Origin: a virus
Direction: 5' to 3' (one strand)
DNA length: 25,130 bases
Virus record (IMG/VR): IMGVR_UViG_3300025864_000048
Span: 1 to 25,130 of that record
Within the stretch, counting starts at the first letter, position 1; each line of letters opens with the position of its first letter. Below, piece by piece: positions 7,924 through 15,145 of this stretch. Under the pieces are notes generated by a model. It saw only the letters and a program-made list of their open reading frames with translations, did no database searches and was not told where the DNA came from. A program made the translations under genes and the position numbers.

Positions 7924-10900
7924 ATGAACATTCAAAATTTTAAAATATTTGATAAGGCAGGAAGCCAGTTAAATTGGAATCCTGATCCTTTAATACAATT
8001 AACTTTTACAGATTCTACTGGCACCGGTGCAGAAGGATTTCTGATAACAGATCCAAGCGGGCATGCTATTTCAGCAGAAATGATAAGTGGTGGCTATTTG
8101 TATGATCATACTGATACGTCAGTAGGTTATACATATGCATTAAACAGCGTCTCTCAGGATATCACGTCTGATGTATCTATAGACACCATTGATGTTTCTA
8201 TATTTGGTTCGAATGTTTCGAATCCGAATACAAAAAGTATTAGCGGCCTGCAAATTAGAGATTTAAGTATCAATTTTGTTTATCCTTCTGTAACTTATGC
8301 CAGCGCTATTTTCTTACAGCCTGTCGCATCAGGATTAGTTGAAACAGAAACGCTTTACATTTTAGATGAATTTGCTAAAGATCAATATAGACGTCCTTAT
8401 GATCCTACTAATTCAATTTTAGTTATGGAATTTGTTGGTGACGATGATCAAATTTCTTTTTTCAATGTTAATGAAGCCACCAATGAAATAACTTGGACGG
8501 ATTCACTTGCTTTTGATACAAGCACATTACAAGCTAACGTTCCTATTCAGGTTAACATTGGATTTAAAGCCGATAATGAGGGTGTTTACGAAAGAATTCT
8601 TAGAATGTATCATTTAGTTGGCACGACACTTTATACAATTGCCGAAATTGTAGTTAATGCTGAAGCTATTGGAGAAGATGAAAGATTTCGAACACTTATA
8701 GCAAACTTTGGTTTGCCTGATCCAATCGGAATGAAACAAATTTTTAAAGAAACAGATATTAACGAAGATTTGCCAGATTGGAAAATTTTAAACTATAAAT
8801 CAAAACATATTATTCTAGAGTATGATAAAATCATGCCATTTATTGGAACTTACAAAGGTTTGATAAATGCAATCAGGTGGTTAGGCTATGATGACATCTA
8901 TATTCGTGAATGGTTCTTGAATGTTAAAGAAAACAAAAAAATATCTCTTATCATTCCGTACGAAGCAAAGGATAGAACACAAACTATTTTAATGTTTAGT
9001 CCTGAACAAAGAAAAACAATCAAGAAATTAAATCAATTATCTCTTAATTATTGTTTGACAAGAGAAACAGGACAATTAGATGTTTATGGCACACCTGAAA
9101 CAGAAAACTGTTATACATATAATCTTCAGGAAGTTTTTGTTAAACTTTTAGGATTAAAAAATTGGCTTGAAAAAAATATAATAGGAGTTAACTGTCGAAT
9201 CACAGACATAACTGGAGAAGGCATTTATTTTGAAAGAATTCAAAATCTTGTTTATGAAACTGATAATCTTGGATTCAATTATTCTATTGAGCAAACATTA
9301 ACACCTTACGGAGTCGATAATATGTCTGAATTGATTATGGGTGATGCAAGTATTAAATTGACTTTCTTGGAGTTGACAAATACAACTACAGCAAATCTTC
9401 CCATGAGATTCGGCGATATGATTCAATACGCATGGAATCCTAATGATTCTTGTGCTAATAACGCGTATTCAATTACAGATCCATTATACCTTGCTAATCC
9501 AGATGCATTTTTACTTGTGGGTTCATCATTTCAATATCCTTTCATTAATATTGCAGATATTCTTTGGAGATTATCAGTTGAAAAACCTTTAGGCGGCGTG
9601 TTAGGAACAAATGTTTGCACGAATCCTTTATTTGTTTATGAAAATGAAATACGTTTCTATAACACTCATGATGTATCTACAATATTTTTTAATGCGTCAA
9701 CAAACTTAACAGTACTTTTAGAAAAAGCATATTTAAGAGATCCGAGCATTGATGACTGGATTAATTCAATTGCTTACTCAATTTATCCTGACCCTTCTAA
9801 ATTCTATGATTACATTATGGAATCTTCTATGGGTGATAAAGTTGGCTTCCATGATTATGCAGAATTTGCTCCTGATGTATCTGCAAGATTACAATACGCT
9901 TATGATGCAAATTATCGTGTGCCTCTTTTAAGTATGCAATATTTTAAGTTTTTAGATTCAAGCGGCAATAAACAAACTTTCGGAGATAAATCATACTATC
10001 TCGATATTTTAGATGGCAAACTTTATATGAATACTGGCAATGTGCCAGATACTTTAGAAAATTTAACTCTTTATCTTAACTTCAATTATGATACAAGCTT
10101 AATTGAACAAATGATAACTGTCAATGCTGTGTATGAATCTCCACGTATGAGATTGTTCCAATTTGATCCAAGTGCATATTATTGGGCAGATCCATCAGGA
10201 AAAACTGGCGGAAACGATCCAAATGTGTATTTTTCAGATAATAGCATATACACAATGTATGTTAATCATATTGGAGATTATCATATTGAATTATTTGCAT
10301 GGGATGATTACAATACGTTAATGTATAATCCAGCCAAAGAGTTATATTCTGTATTCACTAAAGCACCTACATTATGTACAGCTATAGATGCTTGTTGCAA
10401 TAATGTTTGTTCAAATACATTTATGACTATAGATGAAGTAAGTACTTTGATATCAGAAAATAATGCGCCAATATATGACAGACTTATTCCATTACAGGAA
10501 TTATCTCTAGGAATTGATCCAAGCGGAAATGCTTTTGTTTCTGTGCCTTCAATTACATACTTCCAAGATGTGCCTGAGCCTAATTCAATCAATAGATTTA
10601 TTAACTTAACAGAAAGAGTTATCGATGTATCTGGATTGATCATCACAATCGATCCATATTCTCAAAAATTCTATTCTGGAGATGATGTTAGATTAGTCAA
10701 ATTTGATAAAGGAAAATATTCTTTGATTTCAGAATCAAGTGCTCATATTATAAATGCAACTATGGGACAACCCGCATCTGCCACACTTGATCAAATTTCT
10801 TCAACATTTATTATTGATCCGTCAAGTGATCTTTACATTTTGAATAACACATATAGAAATGTAATAAATCCTAGCAACAATGGTTTGAACTTTACGGCAG

Positions 10901-11565
10901 ATATTGTAGGATATCAGTTTGAAGTTGATCAATTAGTTGGACTTATTATTACACATAACACAAATGGATATTCATGGGGATCGTCATATAAAGTTTTAGA
11001 TGTAAGCGGAACGACACATACATTTGATTTTCCTGTGCCCGATTTCTTTGTAAACAACCCAAGCACTTACACTATTAACGCAAAACATGCATTTTCTACC
11101 TATGCTGATTTTACAATTAATACTGAAAGCGCAAATGAAGAATCAAATAATTTTCAAATCTTTTTGAAGAATTCATATTGTCAGGAATATTATCTTGATA
11201 ACACATTTGTACTCATTAATATTTTATTCGATCAAGATAAAGTTAATCAACAGTGGTATGAACCTTCAGATAATTTAATCAATAAGACCTACTTTACATA
11301 TGATCAAAGTAAACCTTTGAATGTAGACATAAGTACACTCGTAATATTACAAGCACAATACGATTCTTCAAATTATCTTCTTAATCAAAAGAATATATGG
11401 GAAATCGTAGAACACGATTCAAGTATTGTTTTAATGAAAGTATTTAATCAAAGTATTCCTTACATATTTGATACTGCTGGAGTATACGATGTAGAATGCA
11501 CAGCATACGATAGTTACGGAAATACAATTATCAAAAAATATGAGGGATTAATTCAAGTATCATGA
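7924..11565 (+). CDS. gp7/gpI-like giant baseplate wedge protein (1213 aa)
   Basis: Residues about 299-340 read YDKIMPFIGTYKGLINAIRW followed by LGYDDIYIREWF. This is the G-T-x-x-x-L-x-x-x-x-x-x-L-G plus aromatic strand pattern of tail protein I and related wedge proteins. Residues about 404-438 (LGLKNWLEKNIIGVNCRITDITGEG) resemble the second conserved part. Around these are long beta-rich regions. Residues about 775-800 (YHIELFAWDDYN) and the C-terminus, about 1177-1209 (FDTAGVYDVECTAYDSYGNT), look like PKD/Ig-like sandwich domains. A Cys-rich stretch CTAIDACCNNVCSNT lies at about 818-832. T4 gp7 is a similarly large wedge protein, so the call is by family, position and size. Its stop overlaps the next start (ATGA). 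Confidence 0.75.
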   Translation: MNIQNFKIFDKAGSQLNWNPDPLIQLTFTDSTGTGAEGFLITDPSGHAISAEMISGGYLYDHTDTSVGYTYALNSVSQDITSDVSIDTIDVSIFGSNVSNPNTKSISGLQIRDLSINFVYPSVTYASAIFLQPVASGLVETETLYILDEFAKDQYRRPYDPTNSILVMEFVGDDDQISFFNVNEATNEITWTDSLAFDTSTLQANVPIQVNIGFKADNEGVYERILRMYHLVGTTLYTIAEIVVNAEAIGEDERFRTLIANFGLPDPIGMKQIFKETDINEDLPDWKILNYKSKHIILEYDKIMPFIGTYKGLINAIRWLGYDDIYIREWFLNVKENKKISLIIPYEAKDRTQTILMFSPEQRKTIKKLNQLSLNYCLTRETGQLDVYGTPETENCYTYNLQEVFVKLLGLKNWLEKNIIGVNCRITDITGEGIYFERIQNLVYETDNLGFNYSIEQTLTPYGVDNMSELIMGDASIKLTFLELTNTTTANLPMRFGDMIQYAWNPNDSCANNAYSITDPLYLANPDAFLLVGSSFQYPFINIADILWRLSVEKPLGGVLGTNVCTNPLFVYENEIRFYNTHDVSTIFFNASTNLTVLLEKAYLRDPSIDDWINSIAYSIYPDPSKFYDYIMESSMGDKVGFHDYAEFAPDVSARLQYAYDANYRVPLLSMQYFKFLDSSGNKQTFGDKSYYLDILDGKLYMNTGNVPDTLENLTLYLNFNYDTSLIEQMITVNAVYESPRMRLFQFDPSAYYWADPSGKTGGNDPNVYFSDNSIYTMYVNHIGDYHIELFAWDDYNTLMYNPAKELYSVFTKAPTLCTAIDACCNNVCSNTFMTIDEVSTLISENNAPIYDRLIPLQELSLGIDPSGNAFVSVPSITYFQDVPEPNSINRFINLTERVIDVSGLIITIDPYSQKFYSGDDVRLVKFDKGKYSLISESSAHIINATMGQPASATLDQISSTFIIDPSSDLYILNNTYRNVINPSNNGLNFTADIVGYQFEVDQLVGLIITHNTNGYSWGSSYKVLDVSGTTHTFDFPVPDFFVNNPSTYTINAKHAFSTYADFTINTESANEESNNFQIFLKNSYCQEYYLDNTFVLINILFDQDKVNQQWYEPSDNLINKTYFTYDQSKPLNVDISTLVILQAQYDSSNYLLNQKNIWEIVEHDSSIVLMKVFNQSIPYIFDTAGVYDVECTAYDSYGNTIIKKYEGLIQVS

Positions 11566-11936
11566 GATTAAATAAAACAGATAACGAACATATCGATCGA
11601 TCACAGACATTTGTTGAGGTTAATTCTGTTTCTTGGAGAGCGCCTCAACATATTTCTGTTGAGGATTTAGTACATGGCGTTAAATATCATATTGAAAAAG
11701 ATATCGATAATGTGACGTTGAAAATGGATCCAAGTACACATAAACTTGAAGTTGATTTTTCATCTCTTGAAACACCAAGTGTCCATAGTGCATCTTACGC
11801 TGACCAAAATATATTCTTTAATCAACCACCCAAAGATTGTTCTACGTTATCTGGTATGCACGTGGTTACCGATGGAAATTATTTGTATGTATGGGTAAAA
11901 AATAGATGGAAACGATCGATCTTAAGTGAGTGGTAG
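11562..11936 (+). CDS. Small tail/baseplate-associated protein (124 aa)
   Basis: It overlaps the preceding wedge gene by four bases (ATGA), implying translational coupling. The protein is beta-rich. It ends in DGNYLYVWVKNRWKRSILSEW, which resembles the C-termini of many phage tail and fibre-network proteins ending in an aromatic strand, basic residues and S-x-W. It has no leader or handle. It may be a small baseplate or fibre-attachment protein. The stop at 11934-11936 directly abuts the stop of the convergent - strand gene. Confidence 0.65.
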   Translation: MRLNKTDNEHIDRSQTFVEVNSVSWRAPQHISVEDLVHGVKYHIEKDIDNVTLKMDPSTHKLEVDFSSLETPSVHSASYADQNIFFNQPPKDCSTLSGMHVVTDGNYLYVWVKNRWKRSILSEW

Positions 11937-12554
11937 TTATGAGTAACTTTCTGCAAAGGCTGCATCTGCACCTATAATTTTTAAACCACATATATGAATT
12001 TTATTATTATGAAGAAATAGATGAACATAATTGTCTGTCATGTTTGGCATTCCATAACAAATAAAATTTCCTTGTATATCAACAGGCATCCCTTCAAGAG
12101 AATGTAATAGAGGATTTTTAGAACAATTAAAATCACCTCTAATTGATTTAGTACAGCCTTTTAAAGATGTTAATTTGTTTTCAAATAACATTAAGTTAAT
12201 TATGTCTCCAGTTGGTAATTCTTTAATAGATGTTAATTCATTATGTCCTAAGTAAATATTTCCAGACATAGTTTTTGGAAATCCGTGGAGATTTTTTAAT
12301 CCACTTTCATAAAAATTTAAATCTCCTTTAAGATGATTTATTTGAATAAATTCTGGCAATTCATCTAAAGATTTTTTGAAAAAATTTATACTTGAATTAA
12401 TATCAACTGTTTGATCAGAATTAATTGTATATTTTTCAATATCATATTTTTCCATCCATTTACGAATTAACATAGGTTTTCCTATTCCCATGTCATGTAT
12501 AGAATCGGACTCATCTGAGAATTTCTCGTTTAAATATTCTCTAACTAATTTCAT
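11937..12554 (-). CDS. Leader-handle protein with leucine-rich repeats (205 aa)
   Basis: The leader MKLVREYLNE is followed by KFSDESDSIHDMGIG, where the usual D-P is D-S. Residues about 60-167 form degenerate leucine-rich repeats of the short, phage-type pattern: LPEFIQINHLKGDLNFYESG, then LKNLHGFPKTMSGNIYLGHN, ELTSIKELP, KLTSLKGCTKSIRGDFNCS and LHSLEGMPVDIQGNFICYG. Such repeats normally make a curved binding surface, so a host-protein partner is plausible. The tail (residues 168-205) is not repetitive. This is the last gene of the - strand block and ends directly against the + strand stop. It follows the 153-residue gene by 2 bases. Confidence 0.85.
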   Translation of the reverse strand: MKLVREYLNEKFSDESDSIHDMGIGKPMLIRKWMEKYDIEKYTINSDQTVDINSSINFFKKSLDELPEFIQINHLKGDLNFYESGLKNLHGFPKTMSGNIYLGHNELTSIKELPTGDIINLMLFENKLTSLKGCTKSIRGDFNCSKNPLLHSLEGMPVDIQGNFICYGMPNMTDNYVHLFLHNNKIHICGLKIIGADAAFAESYS

Positions 12555-12556
12555 TT

Positions 12557-13018
12557 TTAAAACTTTAATGTTACGTGATAAGGCCTTATTAAATAAATTG
12601 CAAATTCGCTTTCCATAAGACTAATGCTATTATAATACAAACCTATTACATGAAAAAATTGTAAAGCATGAGGGTGAAATAATGATTTCAAACCAGCGTT
12701 CTTTATCTTTACTACTTTAATTTTTTTCGTAACCCATCCTTTATTTACTTGCCACATTCTTCCTTCAATGAATCTTCCAATAATAAATGGCTCAATTTCT
12801 TTTTTAAATTCTTCAAAACCTTTTCTCATTCCTGTTAAATTCATTTGATCTTTTAACGGATCATTGTAGTACGGATTGTATTTTCTATGATACTCATCTA
12901 AAAAGGGTTTAAAATTATCCATGAGTACAATGTCATATTCAGCACCAATTCCCATGTCTTTTACAGGATCAGATTCTTCTTCGAATTTCTCGTTTATATG
13001 TTCTCTAACTAATTTCAT
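12557..13018 (-). CDS. Leader-handle protein of unknown function (153 aa)
   Basis: The leader MKLVREHINE and handle KFEEESDPVKDMGIG are close to the family consensus. The body has a helical first half (NFKPFLDEYHRKYNPYYNDP, then FEEFKKEIEPFIIGRFIEG) and a beta-rich second half ending in YLIRPYHVTLKF. The layout is loosely like residues 35-140 of the 713-residue protein at 2859-5000 (a Y-x-x-K-x-N helix, then I-x-G-x-F and a K-I-x-K-I strand), which may be distant homology; this is weak. The start overlaps the stop of the upstream gene (ATGA). No catalytic motif is seen. Confidence 0.8.
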   Translation of the reverse strand: MKLVREHINEKFEEESDPVKDMGIGAEYDIVLMDNFKPFLDEYHRKYNPYYNDPLKDQMNLTGMRKGFEEFKKEIEPFIIGRFIEGRMWQVNKGWVTKKIKVVKIKNAGLKSLFHPHALQFFHVIGLYYNSISLMESEFAIYLIRPYHVTLKF

Positions 13019-13782
13019 TTAAATGAATTTATTGTTTTTCCTATAAATTTTTGGAAATATTTTTTAGTATTTTTCTTATAAATACATTTAACTCCCTGAT
13101 AAGAATCCGGTTCATCAAATTCAAAACCTGTGATTGTCTTAAATAGATGATCTAATCCAACTCCTTTAATGAGTTTTCTACAGTACGTAACTTTATTAAA
13201 GATAATTCCTTTTCTGCCAACAACCCGATCACCATACATATTTAAAAAATACGAATTTTCACGAATAACAATAGATTCAATAATAGTTCCTTGAACATTT
13301 TTATTTACGAATGAATATTCATTTTTATCTAAAAATTTTTGATCTAATTCAAAAATCTTTTTAGAAGAATCTTTAATAAGTCCAGGTATTCCTATTCCTA
13401 TATCTTTTACAGGATCAGAATCTTCAGTAAATGATTCTTGAAGTTTATCGTACATTATATGTTGTTTTAAATCATGACCATTGATGCCAGCTTTATATCC
13501 ATTAACCCTTAAATATGTGTTGCAATATTGAAATATTCTTGCAAAAAATGGGTCTTTAATTATTCCAATTCCATTAAGTCTAGGTTCTTCATCAGTATTA
13601 ATAATACTCTTAATATTATCACTATGAATTATATGAGGAATTAAATATTGACATACAAATTTATATAAATCTTCATCTGATTCAAAATCCTGACGTACGT
13701 TTAACATACCAATACTCATATCTTTTATGGGATCGGATTGATTGCTGAATTTCTCGTTAATATGTTCTCTAACTATCTTCAC
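13015..13782 (-). CDS. Two-module leader-handle protein, likely polyprotein (255 aa)
   Basis: It starts with GTG. The codon immediately upstream is an in-frame TAA, and the translated leader MKIVREHINE matches its neighbours, so this start is well fixed. The first handle is KFSNQSDPIKDMSIG. A second element occurs at residues 114-131: L-Q-E, then SFTEDSDPVKDIGIG. Cutting after both Glu residues would release modules of about 106 and 139 residues. Module 1 is helical and may be distantly related to the duplicated modules in the gene at 21859-22878. Module 2 is beta-rich with a basic C-terminus. No enzyme motif is recognised in either module. Confidence 0.83.
   Translation of the reverse strand: MKIVREHINEKFSNQSDPIKDMSIGMLNVRQDFESDEDLYKFVCQYLIPHIIHSDNIKSIINTDEEPRLNGIGIIKDPFFARIFQYCNTYLRVNGYKAGINGHDLKQHIMYDKLQESFTEDSDPVKDIGIGIPGLIKDSSKKIFELDQKFLDKNEYSFVNKNVQGTIIESIVIRENSYFLNMYGDRVVGRKGIIFNKVTYCRKLIKGVGLDHLFKTITGFEFDEPDSYQGVKCIYKKNTKKYFQKFIGKTINSFK
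13390..13443 (-). repeat. Internal cleavage-handle copy (LQE + handle)
   Basis: This encodes residues 114-131 of the 255-residue protein: L-Q-E followed by SFTEDSDPVKDIGIG. The hydrophobic-x-E triplet keeps the same spacing to the conserved Phe as in N-terminal copies, but the basic leader before it is absent. Confidence 0.85.
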
Positions 13783-14593
13783 TTACTTCTTGCATTGCAT
13801 CCTTTTCATATTTGCTATTCAATTTTCCATAATCCACAAATGTTACATTAAATTCCGGAAATTCTCTTCTATATTCTCCGTTTTTAATTATATGTTGAAC
13901 CGCAGGAACAAGTTTATATCGTACAATACTTGGCATTGTTTTTTTATAAGCAACAAAATAACATTGATGAAATTCAGGATTGATTAAAATTGAATCATAG
14001 CCCAATTTTGTAATAAGTTTTTGAACATAGTTATTTAATCCAAGTAACTGAGCTTTTGATTTTTCTCTGAGAACAATATTGCTAAACCAAAAATCTATAT
14101 GATCATCATTAATGGCAATCGTATAGATTGCCTGTTGTTTATCAGCAGCTCCAAATTTGTCAAATAATTCTTTATACATGTGTACTGCACCAATACCCAT
14201 ATCTTGTATAGCATCGTTATCTTCACTAAATTTCTCGTATATTTGTTTTCGATTAAATGGTTCGAAATACTCTTTAAAAAAATCGAAATTCCATCCCCAG
14301 ATATCTGATCGTGAAGGCGAATTATTTCTTAGAAAAGTTTTATCCGGGTAATATCTGTATTGAATAATTATGTCATCATTTTTCTTATAAGTTACTTGAT
14401 CAATTTCAATAATTCCCCCCTTTGAATAAAAACGAGGAGGCTCGCTATTTTCAATATCTAAACGTTTTTTAAATCTTACAAGATCACCTTGTTTAAGAGT
14501 TTTATATATTTGATACATGCCAATGCCCATATCTTGTACAGCGTCAGATTTATCTGTGAATTTTTCGTTTATATGTTCTCTGACTATTTTCAC
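13769..14593 (-). CDS. Two-module leader-handle protein, likely polyprotein (274 aa)
   Basis: It starts with GTG at 14593. The start is chosen because the leader MKIVREHINE exactly matches the next gene's. The first handle is KFTDKSDAVQDMGIG. The second element, at residues 118-135, is I-Y-E then KFSEDNDAIQDMGIG. Both copies have D-A in place of D-P and a Q-D-M-G-I-G ending, so they resemble each other more than other copies do. Module 1 has GDLVRFKKRLD and a strand-rich middle, like a small beta-barrel. Module 2 is mixed alpha/beta. The start overlaps the upstream stop by one base, and the gene's last 14 bases overlap the next gene, indicating coupled translation. Confidence 0.83.
   Translation of the reverse strand: MKIVREHINEKFTDKSDAVQDMGIGMYQIYKTLKQGDLVRFKKRLDIENSEPPRFYSKGGIIEIDQVTYKKNDDIIIQYRYYPDKTFLRNNSPSRSDIWGWNFDFFKEYFEPFNRKQIYEKFSEDNDAIQDMGIGAVHMYKELFDKFGAADKQQAIYTIAINDDHIDFWFSNIVLREKSKAQLLGLNNYVQKLITKLGYDSILINPEFHQCYFVAYKKTMPSIVRYKLVPAVQHIIKNGEYRREFPEFNVTFVDYGKLNSKYEKDAMQEVSEDS
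14189..14242 (-). repeat. Internal cleavage-handle copy (IYE + handle)
   Basis: This encodes residues 118-135 of the 274-residue protein: I-Y-E followed by KFSEDNDAIQDMGIG. It has the same triplet-to-Phe spacing as the N-terminal copies. The sequence upstream (FNRKQ) is unrelated to the standard leader. Confidence 0.85.
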
Positions 14594-15123
14594 TATTTTA
14601 CTTCTTTTTTGATATTTGTATCAATTCTTTGAATTATATCAGGCATTTGATCTTTTCTATATCTTCCCATTAAATTCTGTTTAACATCGCATTCTTTAGC
14701 ATTTCCAGCTTTCATATCTTGTTTTAATTCACGTAATTTAAAATTATCTTCATATTTATCCGTAGAGAATAGCGGAAGATTATCTCCACGTTTAAGTTTA
14801 CGAGCATATCCTACCCATTCTTTTCTTAATGAATAAATGTTTGGAGCTTGATGAGGCATATAAGTTATTGTGTATTTGTGTTTGTAAACATATACAGCTG
14901 CTCCGCCTTCATGGTTAGTTAATACTTCAAAATATGGTTTAATATCAACAAACATAATTGGGGATTCTTGTTTACGAATAGGCACCATCTGAAACTCATA
15001 GCCATGTGCATCTGCATATTTCTGCAAATATCCACCTGCGATACTGAGAGGAGTTCCAATTCCCATACTATGTATCGGGTCGTCTTCTTCACTAAATTTT
15101 TCAAATACAAATTGGGCTTTCAT
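14593..15123 (-). CDS. Leader-handle protein of unknown function (176 aa)
   Basis: A TTG codon lies in frame one codon upstream (15124-15126), but the ATG at 15121-15123 is preferred. It gives MKAQFVFE, matching the first six residues of the protein at 1804 and the general MKA/MRA leader type. The handle is KFSEEDDPIHSMGIG. The body is basic, with PLSIAGGYLQKYADAHGYEF, several beta strands including GGAAVYVYKHKYTITYMP, and a Lys-rich C-terminal third (LRKEWVGYARKLKRGDNLP). It might bind nucleic acid, but no family is recognised. It is transcribed after the 1090-residue gene, with a 22-base gap between them. Confidence 0.8.
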   Translation of the reverse strand: MKAQFVFEKFSEEDDPIHSMGIGTPLSIAGGYLQKYADAHGYEFQMVPIRKQESPIMFVDIKPYFEVLTNHEGGAAVYVYKHKYTITYMPHQAPNIYSLRKEWVGYARKLKRGDNLPLFSTDKYEDNFKLRELKQDMKAGNAKECDVKQNLMGRYRKDQMPDIIQRIDTNIKKEVK

Positions 15124-15145
15124 CAATGATTTATTTTATTTATCT

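Larger units (their letters stand above)
12518..14593 (-). repeat. Dispersed DNA repeat encoding the MK(L/I)VRE-type leader
   Basis: Nearly the same ~36-bp DNA stretch ends at 12554, 13018, 13782 and 14593, reading on the + strand as GAATTTCTCGTTTATATGTT followed by CTCTAACTA and a T-rich end. It encodes leader plus the first handle residues of four adjacent genes. The bodies of these genes are unrelated, so the shared DNA marks the boundary of exchangeable cassettes. A second sub-family (MRA-type) marks the genes between 19399 and 22878. Confidence 0.75.

Noticed and set aside
11935-11948. Small inverted repeat AGTTA-TGAG-TAACT at the convergent junction as a bidirectional terminator
   Set aside because: The stem is only 5 bp, mostly A/T, with no T run on either side; chance is likely in AT-rich DNA.
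15124-15126. TTG as start of the 14593-15123 gene
   Set aside because: The adjacent ATG gives MKAQFV, which matches family leaders; the TTG would only add one extra residue.
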